NCBI GenBank assembly: GCA_009773315.1
Contig: WRPE01000005.1
Span: 1-64,000 of the forward strand
Length of the DNA stretch: 64,000 nucleotides
DNA from: Syntrophaceae bacterium
Lineage (GTDB): Bacteria; Desulfobacterota; Syntrophia; Syntrophales; Smithellaceae
Direction of reading: 5' to 3'
The position numbers were made by a program, and so were the translations under genes. The notes under the pieces are model-generated. The model saw nothing but the letters and a program-made list of their open reading frames with translations, had not been told where the DNA came from and made no database searches. Shown here in pieces: positions 21,546 through 30,442 of the stretch (its first letter is position 1; each line of letters starts with the position of its first letter).

Positions 21546-23117
21546 CTACTCTTCCCCTGCCCTTTTAGGATAGCCGGTGATGTCGCGGATTTCCTCATAG
21601 AGGGGCTTTAACCTCTTATACATTTGTTTGTAAACACGTTTATAGAGCTGATCGTATGTTTTGTGCGTATTCAGATCCGGTTCGAAATACTGTCCGATGT
21701 GTGTCATCTCGGCAACAGCTTTCTTGAAGTTCCGATGCAGTTTCAGGCCGACCGCCGCGTCGATAGCCGCACCCAGTCCCGATGTTTCATAAATATGTGA
21801 GCGTGCTGTCGGCATGCCGAAAATATCAGCGGTGAGCTGCATGGCCGCGTCGCTTTGCGAGCCGCCGCCGGAGACCCGCAGTTCAGTAATATCCACGCCG
21901 CTGCGCTTTTCCTGACGCTCCTTACCCTCCCTGAGGGCGTAGGCCAGACCCTCCAGCATAGCGCGATAAAGGTGCGCCCTGTTATGCACATCGCCAAAGC
22001 CGATCACGGCGCCCTTGGCCTCCGGCCCCGGCACTTTAATGCCCGGCGACCAGTAGGGCTGGAGAATCAGCCCCATGGAACCCGGCGGCACTTGATGTAA
22101 GAGATCTTCAATAAGCGTTTCGACTTCAACACCCCGTTCCTCGGCGATCTGCTGCTCCAACTGCGCAAACTGTTCCGTAAACCAACTGACCATCCAATAG
22201 CCCCGGTAAATCATTATTTCCAGACTGTAGGCATCCGGCACTGCTGAGGGATAAGGGGGAATCAGTGGAATGGCTTCAATATATTTATAGTGCGTCGTAT
22301 TGATCGTGGCAGTTGTGCCGTAACTCAGGCAGCCGATATGCGGTTCAAGACATCCGGCGCCGATCACTTCGCAGGCTTTGTCCGCAGCGGCAGCAATCAC
22401 CGGCAATCCTTCCGGTATTCCCGTATCCGCGGCTGCCTGACGGGTAATTTCTCCCAGCACACCCGAAGGCTCAACTAAATCCGGCAGCATGTGAGGCTCA
22501 ACCTGCGTAACCTCCCATTTCCAGTTCCGCGAAGAGGCCCAAGCCTTCTTTTTATAATCGAAGGGTACATAGCCGACCTGACATCCGACGGAGTCAACAA
22601 ACCGGCCGGTCAGACAATAGGTCAGATAGCCGGAAAGAAATAAAAACTTATGCGTCTTCTCCCAGATGTCAGGCTGATAACGTTTAATCCAATTGCTCTC
22701 CGCTTCCGCCTGCAGGTAAGCCACGGTTTCACTCATGCCCGAGAATTTAAAAGCCATCCCCCACAATCCGCCTATCGGTTTCAAGCCGCTGGTGCGTCTC
22801 TGATCCAGCCAGACCATCGCCCGCCGCAACGGCTTGCCGTTTTTATCGAGATTGATCAGGGTGGAACGTTGTGTTGTCAGTGTGACTCCCACAATCGCTT
22901 CCTTCGGCACGGTTGTTTCATGCCAAAGCATTTGACAGGCCTGACAAAGCGATTTCCAGTAATAGTCGACATCCTGTTCCGCCCAACCCGGTTCACGTGA
23001 AATATAAGGCTTCATCGGAACCCTTTTTTTAAAAAGCAGGTTACCCTTTAAATCGAAAATAAGTGCCCGGACGGACTGAGTGCCGTTGTCGATACTGAGA
23101 ATTAAGTCTCTGGTCAT
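21546..23117 (-). CDS. FGGY-family carbohydrate kinase
   Basis: [70 protein letters not shown]. Confidence 0.92.
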   Translation of the reverse strand: MTRDLILSIDNGTQSVRALIFDLKGNLLFKKRVPMKPYISREPGWAEQDVDYYWKSLCQACQMLWHETTVPKEAIVGVTLTTQRSTLINLDKNGKPLRRAMVWLDQRRTSGLKPIGGLWGMAFKFSGMSETVAYLQAEAESNWIKRYQPDIWEKTHKFLFLSGYLTYCLTGRFVDSVGCQVGYVPFDYKKKAWASSRNWKWEVTQVEPHMLPDLVEPSGVLGEITRQAAADTGIPEGLPVIAAAADKACEVIGAGCLEPHIGCLSYGTTATINTTHYKYIEAIPLIPPYPSAVPDAYSLEIMIYRGYWMVSWFTEQFAQLEQQIAEERGVEVETLIEDLLHQVPPGSMGLILQPYWSPGIKVPGPEAKGAVIGFGDVHNRAHLYRAMLEGLAYALREGKERQEKRSGVDITELRVSGGGSQSDAAMQLTADIFGMPTARSHIYETSGLGAAIDAAVGLKLHRNFKKAVAEMTHIGQYFEPDLNTHKTYDQLYKRVYKQMYKRLKPLYEEIRDITGYPKRAGEE

Positions 23118-23315
23118 GAATCACCTCTATAGTGCGAAACGCAAATGCAAGATTCACTCGTCATGAGAAAACGTCATCATTCCGAAATGAATAAAAGTTG
23201 GATATTCATAGCACTGAATTCTTTTTTTTAAAACATGGTTTATTTTTTACATTAGTCAATACAATGGATAAGTAAGAAATTGCCGGAAAAGAGCGAAAGG
23301 AATGTCTTTGAAACT

Positions 23316-23350
23316 TAAAGAGCAGGACAACGCAAGCTGCCTGCTCTTTA
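23316..23350. terminator. Hairpin downstream of the H1-like gene (TAAAGAGCAGG / CCTGCTCTTTA)
   Basis: Perfect 11-bp inverted repeat just 3' of the minus-strand H1-like CDS. Confidence 0.6.
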
Positions 23351-23371
23351 AATGATCATTGTTCATGGATG

Positions 23372-23554
23372 TTACTTTTTAGCTGCAGCCTTCTTGACAA
23401 CTTTCTTGGCGACGGCTTTCTTCACAACCTTCTTCACTGCAGCCTTCTTGACAACTTTCTTGGCGACGGCTTTCTTCACAACTTTCTTGGCTGCCACTTT
23501 TTTTGCGGCGGGCTTTGCAGCCTTCTTTACTACTTTCTTTGCTGTTGCTGTCAT
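23372..23554 (-). CDS. Small Lys/Ala-rich histone H1-like (Hc2/AlgP-type) DNA-binding protein
   Basis: 60 aa of KKVVKKAVAKK-type repeats; nucleotide-level tandem repeat of about 54 bp; RBS upstream (AGGAGG). Confidence 0.75.
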   Translation of the reverse strand: MTATAKKVVKKAAKPAAKKVAAKKVVKKAVAKKVVKKAAVKKVVKKAVAKKVVKKAAAKK

Positions 23555-23775
23555 TGGGTTTAGCCTCCTTTTATTGAGTTTACTTCTTGGTTACAGAATT
23601 AGTAACCTTTCATGTGTTAGTTAATTTTACTTTATTTTTTCCCTCCGGTCAACAAAAACTACCAAATAATTATTATATTTTTTATTTTTAATTCCGGTAA
23701 GAAAAATTATTCTTATCAATGAAGCACAAATCGAAAATTCGCATCCACCGGGCGTCAGTGCTGCAGGCATGACGA

Positions 23776-24567
23776 TCACAGATAATTTCTTGCTCCGACA
23801 TAATGTTTGGCGAAGTATTCATCGGATAAAGAGTTGATGCGGATCCTTTTGCCGCGAGACGGTGCATGAATAAACCGACCATCGCCGATGTAGATGCCCA
23901 CATGCGACACTTTCCCGCGACCTTTTATCAAAAAAAAGACCAGATCGCCTTTTTGTAAATCGTTTTGGTCAATCGCATCGCCTGCGTCATACTGTGTCCT
24001 TGAATGCCGCGGCAGATCCAGACCATTTAACTGATAAACCGTCATGGTGAGACCGCTGCAATCAAATCCCGTCTCGGCGGACGATCCGCCCCACAGATAA
24101 GGTACCCCGATAAAGTCCCGGGCGCTTTTCACCAGCGACTCTCTTAAATAATCCGTACCATATTGCTTTCGCTTTGCCGCCGCGGAATCTTCCGGCAGCA
24201 CGATATAGAATTCTTCGATCACGCCAGCACTTTGCAGTGATTGTGCGCGCAGACGCGCCTGATCTTTGGATGAGAAGTTGCCGAAACGAACTTTAAACAA
24301 ACCATCGGCTGCTTTGAAATAGGTAGCGTCCAGGCCTTGGCTTTTGAGCTTTTCCGTCAGACGCACCGCGTTTTCCGCCTGCGAGAATGCTCCCGCCTGA
24401 ATCGTGGTTCCCATGATCGCCAGCGGTCTCTTTTGCGGCCGTGGTGACACAGCGCTAACTTTCTCTCCACGGCTCGCGCAGCCCTCCATCAACATTACAA
24501 GAATTAGAAACAACACAATATTCAGGCTGATTTTTTTTATTTTTTCCACACTGTTTTTATCCTGCAT
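23776..24567 (-). CDS. SPOR-domain + NlpC/P60 cell-wall peptidase, lipoprotein
   Basis: Lipobox MEGCAS; SPOR-like segment; WGGSSAETGFDCSGLTMTVYQ and KVSHVGIYIGDGRFIHAPS. Confidence 0.92.
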   Translation of the reverse strand: MQDKNSVEKIKKISLNIVLFLILVMLMEGCASRGEKVSAVSPRPQKRPLAIMGTTIQAGAFSQAENAVRLTEKLKSQGLDATYFKAADGLFKVRFGNFSSKDQARLRAQSLQSAGVIEEFYIVLPEDSAAAKRKQYGTDYLRESLVKSARDFIGVPYLWGGSSAETGFDCSGLTMTVYQLNGLDLPRHSRTQYDAGDAIDQNDLQKGDLVFFLIKGRGKVSHVGIYIGDGRFIHAPSRGKRIRINSLSDEYFAKHYVGARNYL

Positions 24568-24576
24568 AAAGCCATA

Positions 24577-25926
24577 TCATAATTTCCAGCGGGTTTGCAC
24601 AAAGGCCGCCGCTTCTTCACTATTATGTATTCTGTTTTCCAGTTGCTCTTCTTCCAGAGTCCGCAAGACTTCCCCGATAAGCTTCCCGGGTGTAAATCCC
24701 ATCGCCATTAAGTCATGGCCGCTCAAAAGACGCGGCGGATGCAGCGCTTCGTGTTCCAGATTCTGCAGCTGATGGCGGCAAAAATCGTAATGGTCCAGCA
24801 TCCCGTGACTGGCCAGGCAATCCAGGCGATGTAATTGTAGATGCAGATGAAAATCCGGCATCCGCAAAAATCGCTTTAACCGGGCGGGCCGCATTTTCTG
24901 CACGTTCATAAAGGCCATGTGGTGATGGATCAGACTCAGCACTGTATCCTTTTGAGCGCGTGAGAATCTCAACCGCTGGAGAATGCCTTCGGCTATAGCC
25001 TCCCCCAATTTCACATGTCCATAAAAATGGACGCCGTCATCATCCTCCTTACGCGACAAGGGCTTGCCGACATCGTGTAAAAGCGCTCCCCAGGCCAGCG
25101 CCGGATCAATATCCGGACTGGTTTCATCCGACAATATCTCCAGCATAATCATCGTATGCTGCCAGACATCGCCTTCGGGATGAAAACGAGGCGGCTGCGA
25201 CACACCGCGCATCCTGTCCACTTCCGGTAGTATCTGCTGCAAGATTCCTGTATCGGCCATTAATTCAAAACCAGGGCGGGCACCGCCACGGGTTAGTATT
25301 TTGTGAAGCTCTTCGGCAATTCGTTCGGCGCTGATTCCCTTAATGCTTGCGGCATGGTGTTGAATAGCGTCCCGGGTTTGTGGATCCATGGAAAAATTGA
25401 GATTGGCGGCAAAACGGATCGCTCGCAGCATCCTTAAATAGTCTTCATTGAAACGAACGGCAGGATCACCGATGGTTCGAATGACTTTTCTTTCAATATC
25501 CGCCCGTCCGTCAACATAATCGATGATTTGTTTTGTTTCAGGATCCATCAGCAACCCGTTGATTGTAAAATCACGCCGGAAAACATCTTCCTTTGCCGAT
25601 GAAAAATGAACGCAAGTAGGCCTCCTGCCGTCTTCATAAGCATCGTCCCTGCGAAAAGTCGCTACGTCATAGGAATGACCATCCGCGATCACCACAATCA
25701 CGCCGAATTTCACGCCTACAGCAACCGTGCGTTTAAATAACGCCACGACTTGATCCGGCAGAGCGGATGTGACGATGTCATAGTCGCCCGGCAAAACGCC
25801 GCGCAGACTATCCCGCACGCAGCCGCCCACGAAATAAGCATCATAACCCGCATGCTTCAAGCGGCTGATGATTGCCTCCGCCTTGCCGCGCTTTTCATCT
25901 TTATTTTCCGCCGTCCGAGTTAACAT
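24577..25926 (-). CDS. CCA tRNA nucleotidyltransferase / poly(A) polymerase family with HD domain
   Basis: AYFVGGCVRDSLRGVLPGDYDIVTSALP, RRDFTINGLLMDP, HDVGKPLSRKEDDDGVHFYGHVKLGE. Confidence 0.93.
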   Translation of the reverse strand: MLTRTAENKDEKRGKAEAIISRLKHAGYDAYFVGGCVRDSLRGVLPGDYDIVTSALPDQVVALFKRTVAVGVKFGVIVVIADGHSYDVATFRRDDAYEDGRRPTCVHFSSAKEDVFRRDFTINGLLMDPETKQIIDYVDGRADIERKVIRTIGDPAVRFNEDYLRMLRAIRFAANLNFSMDPQTRDAIQHHAASIKGISAERIAEELHKILTRGGARPGFELMADTGILQQILPEVDRMRGVSQPPRFHPEGDVWQHTMIMLEILSDETSPDIDPALAWGALLHDVGKPLSRKEDDDGVHFYGHVKLGEAIAEGILQRLRFSRAQKDTVLSLIHHHMAFMNVQKMRPARLKRFLRMPDFHLHLQLHRLDCLASHGMLDHYDFCRHQLQNLEHEALHPPRLLSGHDLMAMGFTPGKLIGEVLRTLEEEQLENRIHNSEEAAAFVQTRWKL

Positions 25927-25941
25927 GGCTCCCTTAACAGG

Positions 25942-27213
25942 TTACCGCTTTCCCAATTTGATCGCACAGAATTCACCGCACATCGTGCAGCCTTCATCCT
26001 GGGCGCTCTTACTTTTTTCCAGAAGAGCAACCGTTTTTTCCGGGTCAATGGATAAATTCACCTGCCCTTGCCAATCAAAATTTTTCCGGCATTGAGACAT
26101 TTTCCGGTCCCGCTCTCTGGCTCCCTGAATACCTTTGGCAATATCCGCAATGTGCGCGGCAATCCGTGCGGCAATGACGCCGTCGCGCACGTCGGCCAAT
26201 GTCGGCAGGCGCAGATGCTCGGCGGGTGTCACGTAACAAAGAAAATCGGCCCCGGCTGCTCCGGCAATCGCGCCGCCAATGGCAGAGGTTATATGATCAT
26301 AGCCAGGCGCAATGTCCGTCGGCAGCGGTCCCAAAACATAAAACGGAGCGCCCTGGCATATTTTCTTCTGGAGCTTGATATTGGCTTCCACTTCGGTAAT
26401 CGGCACATGGCCGGGCCCTTCAATCATGACCTGGACCCCCGCATCGCGAGCGCGGCAGGCCAGCTGCCCCAAAATGATCAGCTCCTGTAACTGCCCCCGG
26501 TCGGTTGCGTCGTCAATGGCGCCGGGACGCAAACCGTCACCCAGAGACAAAACCATGTCATAGCGGTGAGCAATTTCCAGCAGGCGGTCATACTCTTCAT
26601 AAAGCGGATTTTCCCGATCATTGCAGTGCATCCAGTTGGCTGTCATGGAACCACCCCGGCTGACAATACCCAAAACTCTTCCTTGATTCTCCACTGTGGC
26701 CACACTCAGACGATTGACACCACAGTGCACCGTGATGAAATCGACACCATCCCGACCGTTTTCTTCGATTACGGCAAACATATCCTCCGATGTCATTTCC
26801 GCAATCGCTTTTTTCTCGCCCAGAATTTTAACCGCCGCCTGATAAATCGGCACCGTCCCGATAGCGACGGTGGCTTTTTCCATGACCGCCTTGCGAATTT
26901 GAGCCAGATCACCGCCGGTGGAAAGATCCATTACCGCATCGGCGCCCGCGTCTGTGGCGATTTTTAATTTTTCCAATTCCAAAGCCAAATCATTATTGTC
27001 TCTGGATGTGCCGATATTGGCGTTGACTTTCGTACGCAATCCAAGGCCTATGGCGAGCGGCTTGATTTTCTGATGGTTCACATTACGGCAAATTACGATA
27101 GTACCATCGACCATGCCCTGCTTGATAAATTCCGCCTCAACACCTTCCTGTACCGCGCAGATTTTCATCTCTTCCGAAATGATCCCTTTGCGGGCTTTTT
27201 CTAACTGTGTCAT
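25942..27213 (-). CDS. thiC: Phosphomethylpyrimidine synthase ThiC
   Basis: VNANIGTSRDNNDLALELEKL, GVDFITVHCGVNR, LGDGLRPGAIDDATDRGQ, MCGEFCAIK; GGAGGC RBS before ATG at 27213. Confidence 0.97.
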   Translation of the reverse strand: MTQLEKARKGIISEEMKICAVQEGVEAEFIKQGMVDGTIVICRNVNHQKIKPLAIGLGLRTKVNANIGTSRDNNDLALELEKLKIATDAGADAVMDLSTGGDLAQIRKAVMEKATVAIGTVPIYQAAVKILGEKKAIAEMTSEDMFAVIEENGRDGVDFITVHCGVNRLSVATVENQGRVLGIVSRGGSMTANWMHCNDRENPLYEEYDRLLEIAHRYDMVLSLGDGLRPGAIDDATDRGQLQELIILGQLACRARDAGVQVMIEGPGHVPITEVEANIKLQKKICQGAPFYVLGPLPTDIAPGYDHITSAIGGAIAGAAGADFLCYVTPAEHLRLPTLADVRDGVIAARIAAHIADIAKGIQGARERDRKMSQCRKNFDWQGQVNLSIDPEKTVALLEKSKSAQDEGCTMCGEFCAIKLGKR

Positions 27214-27237
27214 TATTGCCTCCAAACTTTTTTAATA

Positions 27238-28035
27238 TCATTTACCCAAAATGTTCACCGGCCCATGACCTTTTCCCAGGAACAGTGAATTTTTAATTGC
27301 TTCAGTTACCATCCTTTTCGCCTGCTCGACAGCCGGATACATCCTTTTACCTTGCGCAAGATTTGCTGCCAGCACCGAGGCAAATGTGCAGCCGGTGCCA
27401 TGTGTGTTTTTTGTTTTGATCCAATCTTCTGAAAACTCGTAATACTGATTCCCGTCATAGAGGATATCAATGCTGCCGGAGTTCCTTCTGCCGGGCAAAT
27501 GCCCCCCTTTGATAACAATATTTTCCACACCCAGATCGACAATGACGGCAGCAGCTTTCTTCATCCCCGCAGCCGAACGGATTTTCATCTGAGCCAGAGA
27601 TTCCGCTTCCGGAATATTCGGTGTGAGAACCCGGGTCAGCGGCAGAAGCCTTTTGACCAGCGCCTGTCGGGCCTGCTCCTGCATCATCGTCCAGCCTCCC
27701 TTGGCAATCATCACCGGATCGACAACGACATTTTTTATTCTGTATTGTTCAATCTTCCTGACCACTGTATTGACCGCACCCGCCGTCAGCATCATGCCGG
27801 TTTTTAAAGCATCCGCGCCAATATCGCTCAAGACGGCATCCAGTTGCGCTGCAATGAATCTTTGCGGCACAGGAAAAATATCCTGAACCCCGCGGGTATT
27901 CTGAGCCGTGAGCGCTGTAATCACCGTCAGGCCATAGCAGCCGCAGGCGTGAACGGCTTTCAGGTCCGCCTGAACGCCTGCTCCGCCACCGGAGTCGGAA
28001 CCACCAATACATAATATTTTGAACAGCCTATTCAC
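27238..28035 (-). CDS. thiD: Hydroxymethylpyrimidine/phosphomethylpyrimidine kinase
   Basis: GGSDSGGGAGVQADLKA, TALTAQNTRGV, TKNTHGTGCTFASVLAANLA. Confidence 0.95.
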   Translation of the reverse strand: MNRLFKILCIGGSDSGGGAGVQADLKAVHACGCYGLTVITALTAQNTRGVQDIFPVPQRFIAAQLDAVLSDIGADALKTGMMLTAGAVNTVVRKIEQYRIKNVVVDPVMIAKGGWTMMQEQARQALVKRLLPLTRVLTPNIPEAESLAQMKIRSAAGMKKAAAVIVDLGVENIVIKGGHLPGRRNSGSIDILYDGNQYYEFSEDWIKTKNTHGTGCTFASVLAANLAQGKRMYPAVEQAKRMVTEAIKNSLFLGKGHGPVNILGK

Positions 28036-28707
28036 TCAGTTCGCCTCCGGAAAAACATCTTTTTGCCAGTACCGGATCACCAGCAGATTTCCCGACTGGA
28101 TACGGATGACGGCTGGATTACCGGAAATAATATTACTGACACCCCGCGATTCAGACATCATCAACGCCTCGTCGCTGAGGGTATAGAGAAATCCCCGAAG
28201 GGTAACGCCCTCGACTCTGGGACAAAGCGCGATAAGAGAAACCAGACAACCGATGGCGTCTGCAAATAGGACTTCGCCGTCCGGCACAAAAGCTTCGCAG
28301 TATTCATCCATCAGGCCGGTTTTAATTCCCGCTTCCTTGCCTTTAATCAGCAAAAATAGATTGGCCAGCGCGTGATCCATCCTTCCACCTTGCGCGCCCC
28401 AGATCTCAATGGTTTCCGGTTGCTGCGATAGCGCATAATCCAGGGCCAGAGCCGTATCGGTAAAATCCTTCCTGGCCGGAAGCTTAATGATCTTTACTCC
28501 CGAACGTTCGTAATGCGCCAGTTGCGACGGCTCAATGGAGTCCATGTCACCCACCAGCATATCCGGCGTCAACGAGGCTGCTGCCAGGTGGCGCGTGCCG
28601 CCGTCACAGCCGATCAACACGCGGTTGCCCGTTTGAGCCATTCTTTTCTGGAAAAAATCCGGATTCCCCAGGCGACCGCCACTGACAATGATAATGTTTT
28701 GATGCAT
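28036..28707 (-). CDS. thiN: Thiamine diphosphokinase
   Basis: GCDGGTRHL, GDMDSIEPSQLAHY, KDFTDTALALDYAL, GAQGGRMDHALANL. Confidence 0.92.
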   Translation of the reverse strand: MHQNIIIVSGGRLGNPDFFQKRMAQTGNRVLIGCDGGTRHLAAASLTPDMLVGDMDSIEPSQLAHYERSGVKIIKLPARKDFTDTALALDYALSQQPETIEIWGAQGGRMDHALANLFLLIKGKEAGIKTGLMDEYCEAFVPDGEVLFADAIGCLVSLIALCPRVEGVTLRGFLYTLSDEALMMSESRGVSNIISGNPAVIRIQSGNLLVIRYWQKDVFPEAN

Positions 28708-28742
28708 AATGAACCCCAAACCACGGGCATTCTGCCCTCCGC

Positions 28743-28829
28743 TTTGCGGGATAAGTGAAACGAATCAATTCCGACCTGTGACCATTAGGTTACGCGTTTC
28801 ACTTTCGGAATTGAGGTTTCACTAACAAA
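28743..28829. repeat. Intact palindromic intergenic element (AGTGAAACGAATCAATTCCGA ... TCGGAATTGAGGTTTCACT)
   Basis: Imperfect inverted repeat with about 21/19-bp arms; left arm recurs at 37690-37722, right arm at 60306-60348. Confidence 0.7.
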
Positions 28830-28830
28830 T

Positions 28831-28865
28831 AAGCCATACCCTTACACCTGAAAAGGATATGGCTT
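28831..28865 (-). terminator. Hairpin (AAGCCATATCC / GGGTATGGCTT) between TPP riboswitch and thiN
   Basis: 11-bp inverted repeat immediately downstream of the TPP aptamer on the minus strand. Confidence 0.6.
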
Positions 28866-28879
28866 AGATTGGTTTAGAA

Positions 28880-28972
28880 TGATCGCCACTCCCTACGCCG
28901 GCATTACCCGGGTCAGGTTCAAAGGGTATAATCTCAGCCGTCCGTTCCACGGATTAAACGGCACCCCGCGAA
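28880..28972 (-). promoter_or_regulatory. TPP riboswitch (THI element)
   Basis: Minus strand reads CGGGGTGCC...GGCTGAGATTATACCCTTTGAACCTGACCCGGGTAATGCCGGCGTAGGGAGTGG, the canonical THI-box core, upstream of thiN-thiD-thiC. Confidence 0.95.
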
Positions 28973-29101
28973 CAAAAATTAATACATTAACTTTCAAAAA
29001 GCAATCTCAATTTCACAACCGTTCGGATCTCCGGCAATACTGCATATGCCGTTACCCGGCTGCTGAATAACTTCAAATTTTCCTGCTTCATTGCAGAAGA
29101 T

Positions 29102-30442
29102 TTATTTCATCTCGGCCAATTTTCGTTGCAACTGGCGAAGTGTAATGCCAAGAATCCGGGCGGTCTCGCGGCGGTTGCCGCCGGTGGAATTTAAAACAAA
29201 CATCATGTGGGCCGTGTCATTTTCTTTGAGTGTGCAAAGACTGCGGCTCGATAAGGAAGGCGGAACCTCGGGCGCTCCATTCCCGCCTAAATGCGCAGGC
29301 AGGATGACCGGTCCGTAGGCCAGTAAAACGGCATTCTCGACCATCTGTGACAATTCACGGATGTTTCCGGGGTAATCTTTATGCGTAAGCAGTTGCATGG
29401 CTTCGGGGCTGATGCCATCAATGCTTTTTTTATGACGCAGACAAGCCTTCTGCAAAAAGTGGGCGGCCAGAAGCGCGATATCCCCTCTTCTCTCTCTGAG
29501 CGGCGGCAGGCAGACATAAGCGGACTTGAGCCGGTACATCAGATCGATACGAAATTTTCCTTCCTGACAGGCCGCTTCCAGATTGGTATTGGTCGCTGAA
29601 ATAAGCCGGATGTCCACACGCACGGGACTTTTCGCGCCGAGTGGCGTGAAGGTCTTGTCTTCCAGAACGCGCAGGAGCTTGGATTGTAATCCAATCGGCA
29701 GTTCGCCGATTTCATCCAGAAAAAGTGTACCCCTGTCCGCCTGTTCAAAAAAACCCGCGTGGGCGCTCTCGGCACCGGTGAATGCCCCTCTGGCGTGCCC
29801 GAAAAACTGGCTCTCAAACATCGTCGCAGGTATGGCGGATACATTGACGGCCACAAAAGGGCCGGCAGGCCCCGGTCCCGCCCGGTGAATTCCCCGCGCC
29901 ATCAATTCCTTTCCTGTTCCCGACTCGCCGGTGATCAGAATCGGATTGCCGCTGCGCGCCATCACCTGAGCGTAGGATATCAGGGCCTTCACCTGTTTAT
30001 CCTGCGTAATCGTGTCGGCAAACGCCGTCGGAATGTCAACCGCCTCACGACTGGCGTTGATGGAAAGACCGGCCAGCAGCCCTTTTCTTTCATAGGCTCT
30101 TTCGATGGATAAAAAAAGCAATTCATTGTCCACGGGTTTGACCAGATAATCATAAGCACCTTGGCGCATGGCCCGCACGGTGGTCTGAATATCATCAACG
30201 GCGGTCAGAATGATAAATTCCGTCCCCGAACAAAAAGGCTTGGTGGATTCGAGCACCTGCATCCCGTCAATATCAGGCATCAGCAGGTCCAGAAGAACAA
30301 TGTCAAAGTTTTCCTGTCGAATCCTCTTAATCGCTTCCCTGCCGTTATCGCAGGCCTCGGCGTTCTTAATGCCGCGCCACTTGAGAATTCTCTTTACCGA
30401 AGAAAGAGACACCTCTTCATCATCGACAATCAATATTTTCAT
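29102..30442 (-). CDS. Sigma-54-dependent response regulator (NtrC family)
   Basis: Receiver (VDDEEVSLS, VLLDLLMPD), AAA+ GESGTGKELMARGIH and GAFTGAE, C-terminal HTH NRRETARILGITLRQLQRKL. Confidence 0.95.
   Translation of the reverse strand: MKILIVDDEEVSLSSVKRILKWRGIKNAEACDNGREAIKRIRQENFDIVLLDLLMPDIDGMQVLESTKPFCSGTEFIILTAVDDIQTTVRAMRQGAYDYLVKPVDNELLFLSIERAYERKGLLAGLSINASREAVDIPTAFADTITQDKQVKALISYAQVMARSGNPILITGESGTGKELMARGIHRAGPGPAGPFVAVNVSAIPATMFESQFFGHARGAFTGAESAHAGFFEQADRGTLFLDEIGELPIGLQSKLLRVLEDKTFTPLGAKSPVRVDIRLISATNTNLEAACQEGKFRIDLMYRLKSAYVCLPPLRERRGDIALLAAHFLQKACLRHKKSIDGISPEAMQLLTHKDYPGNIRELSQMVENAVLLAYGPVILPAHLGGNGAPEVPPSLSSRSLCTLKENDTAHMMFVLNSTGGNRRETARILGITLRQLQRKLAEMK

Noticed and set aside
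23372-23554. Regularly spaced repeats considered as a CRISPR array
   Set aside because: Repeats are contiguous and codon-phased within a CDS with no unique spacers. No CRISPR array was seen elsewhere in the window.
23352-23624. Low-complexity plus-strand ORF (LTTFLATAFFTTFF)
   Set aside because: Mirror of the Lys/Ala repeat gene on the minus strand; repeats come from the H1-like coding sequence, not a CRISPR or plus-strand membrane protein.
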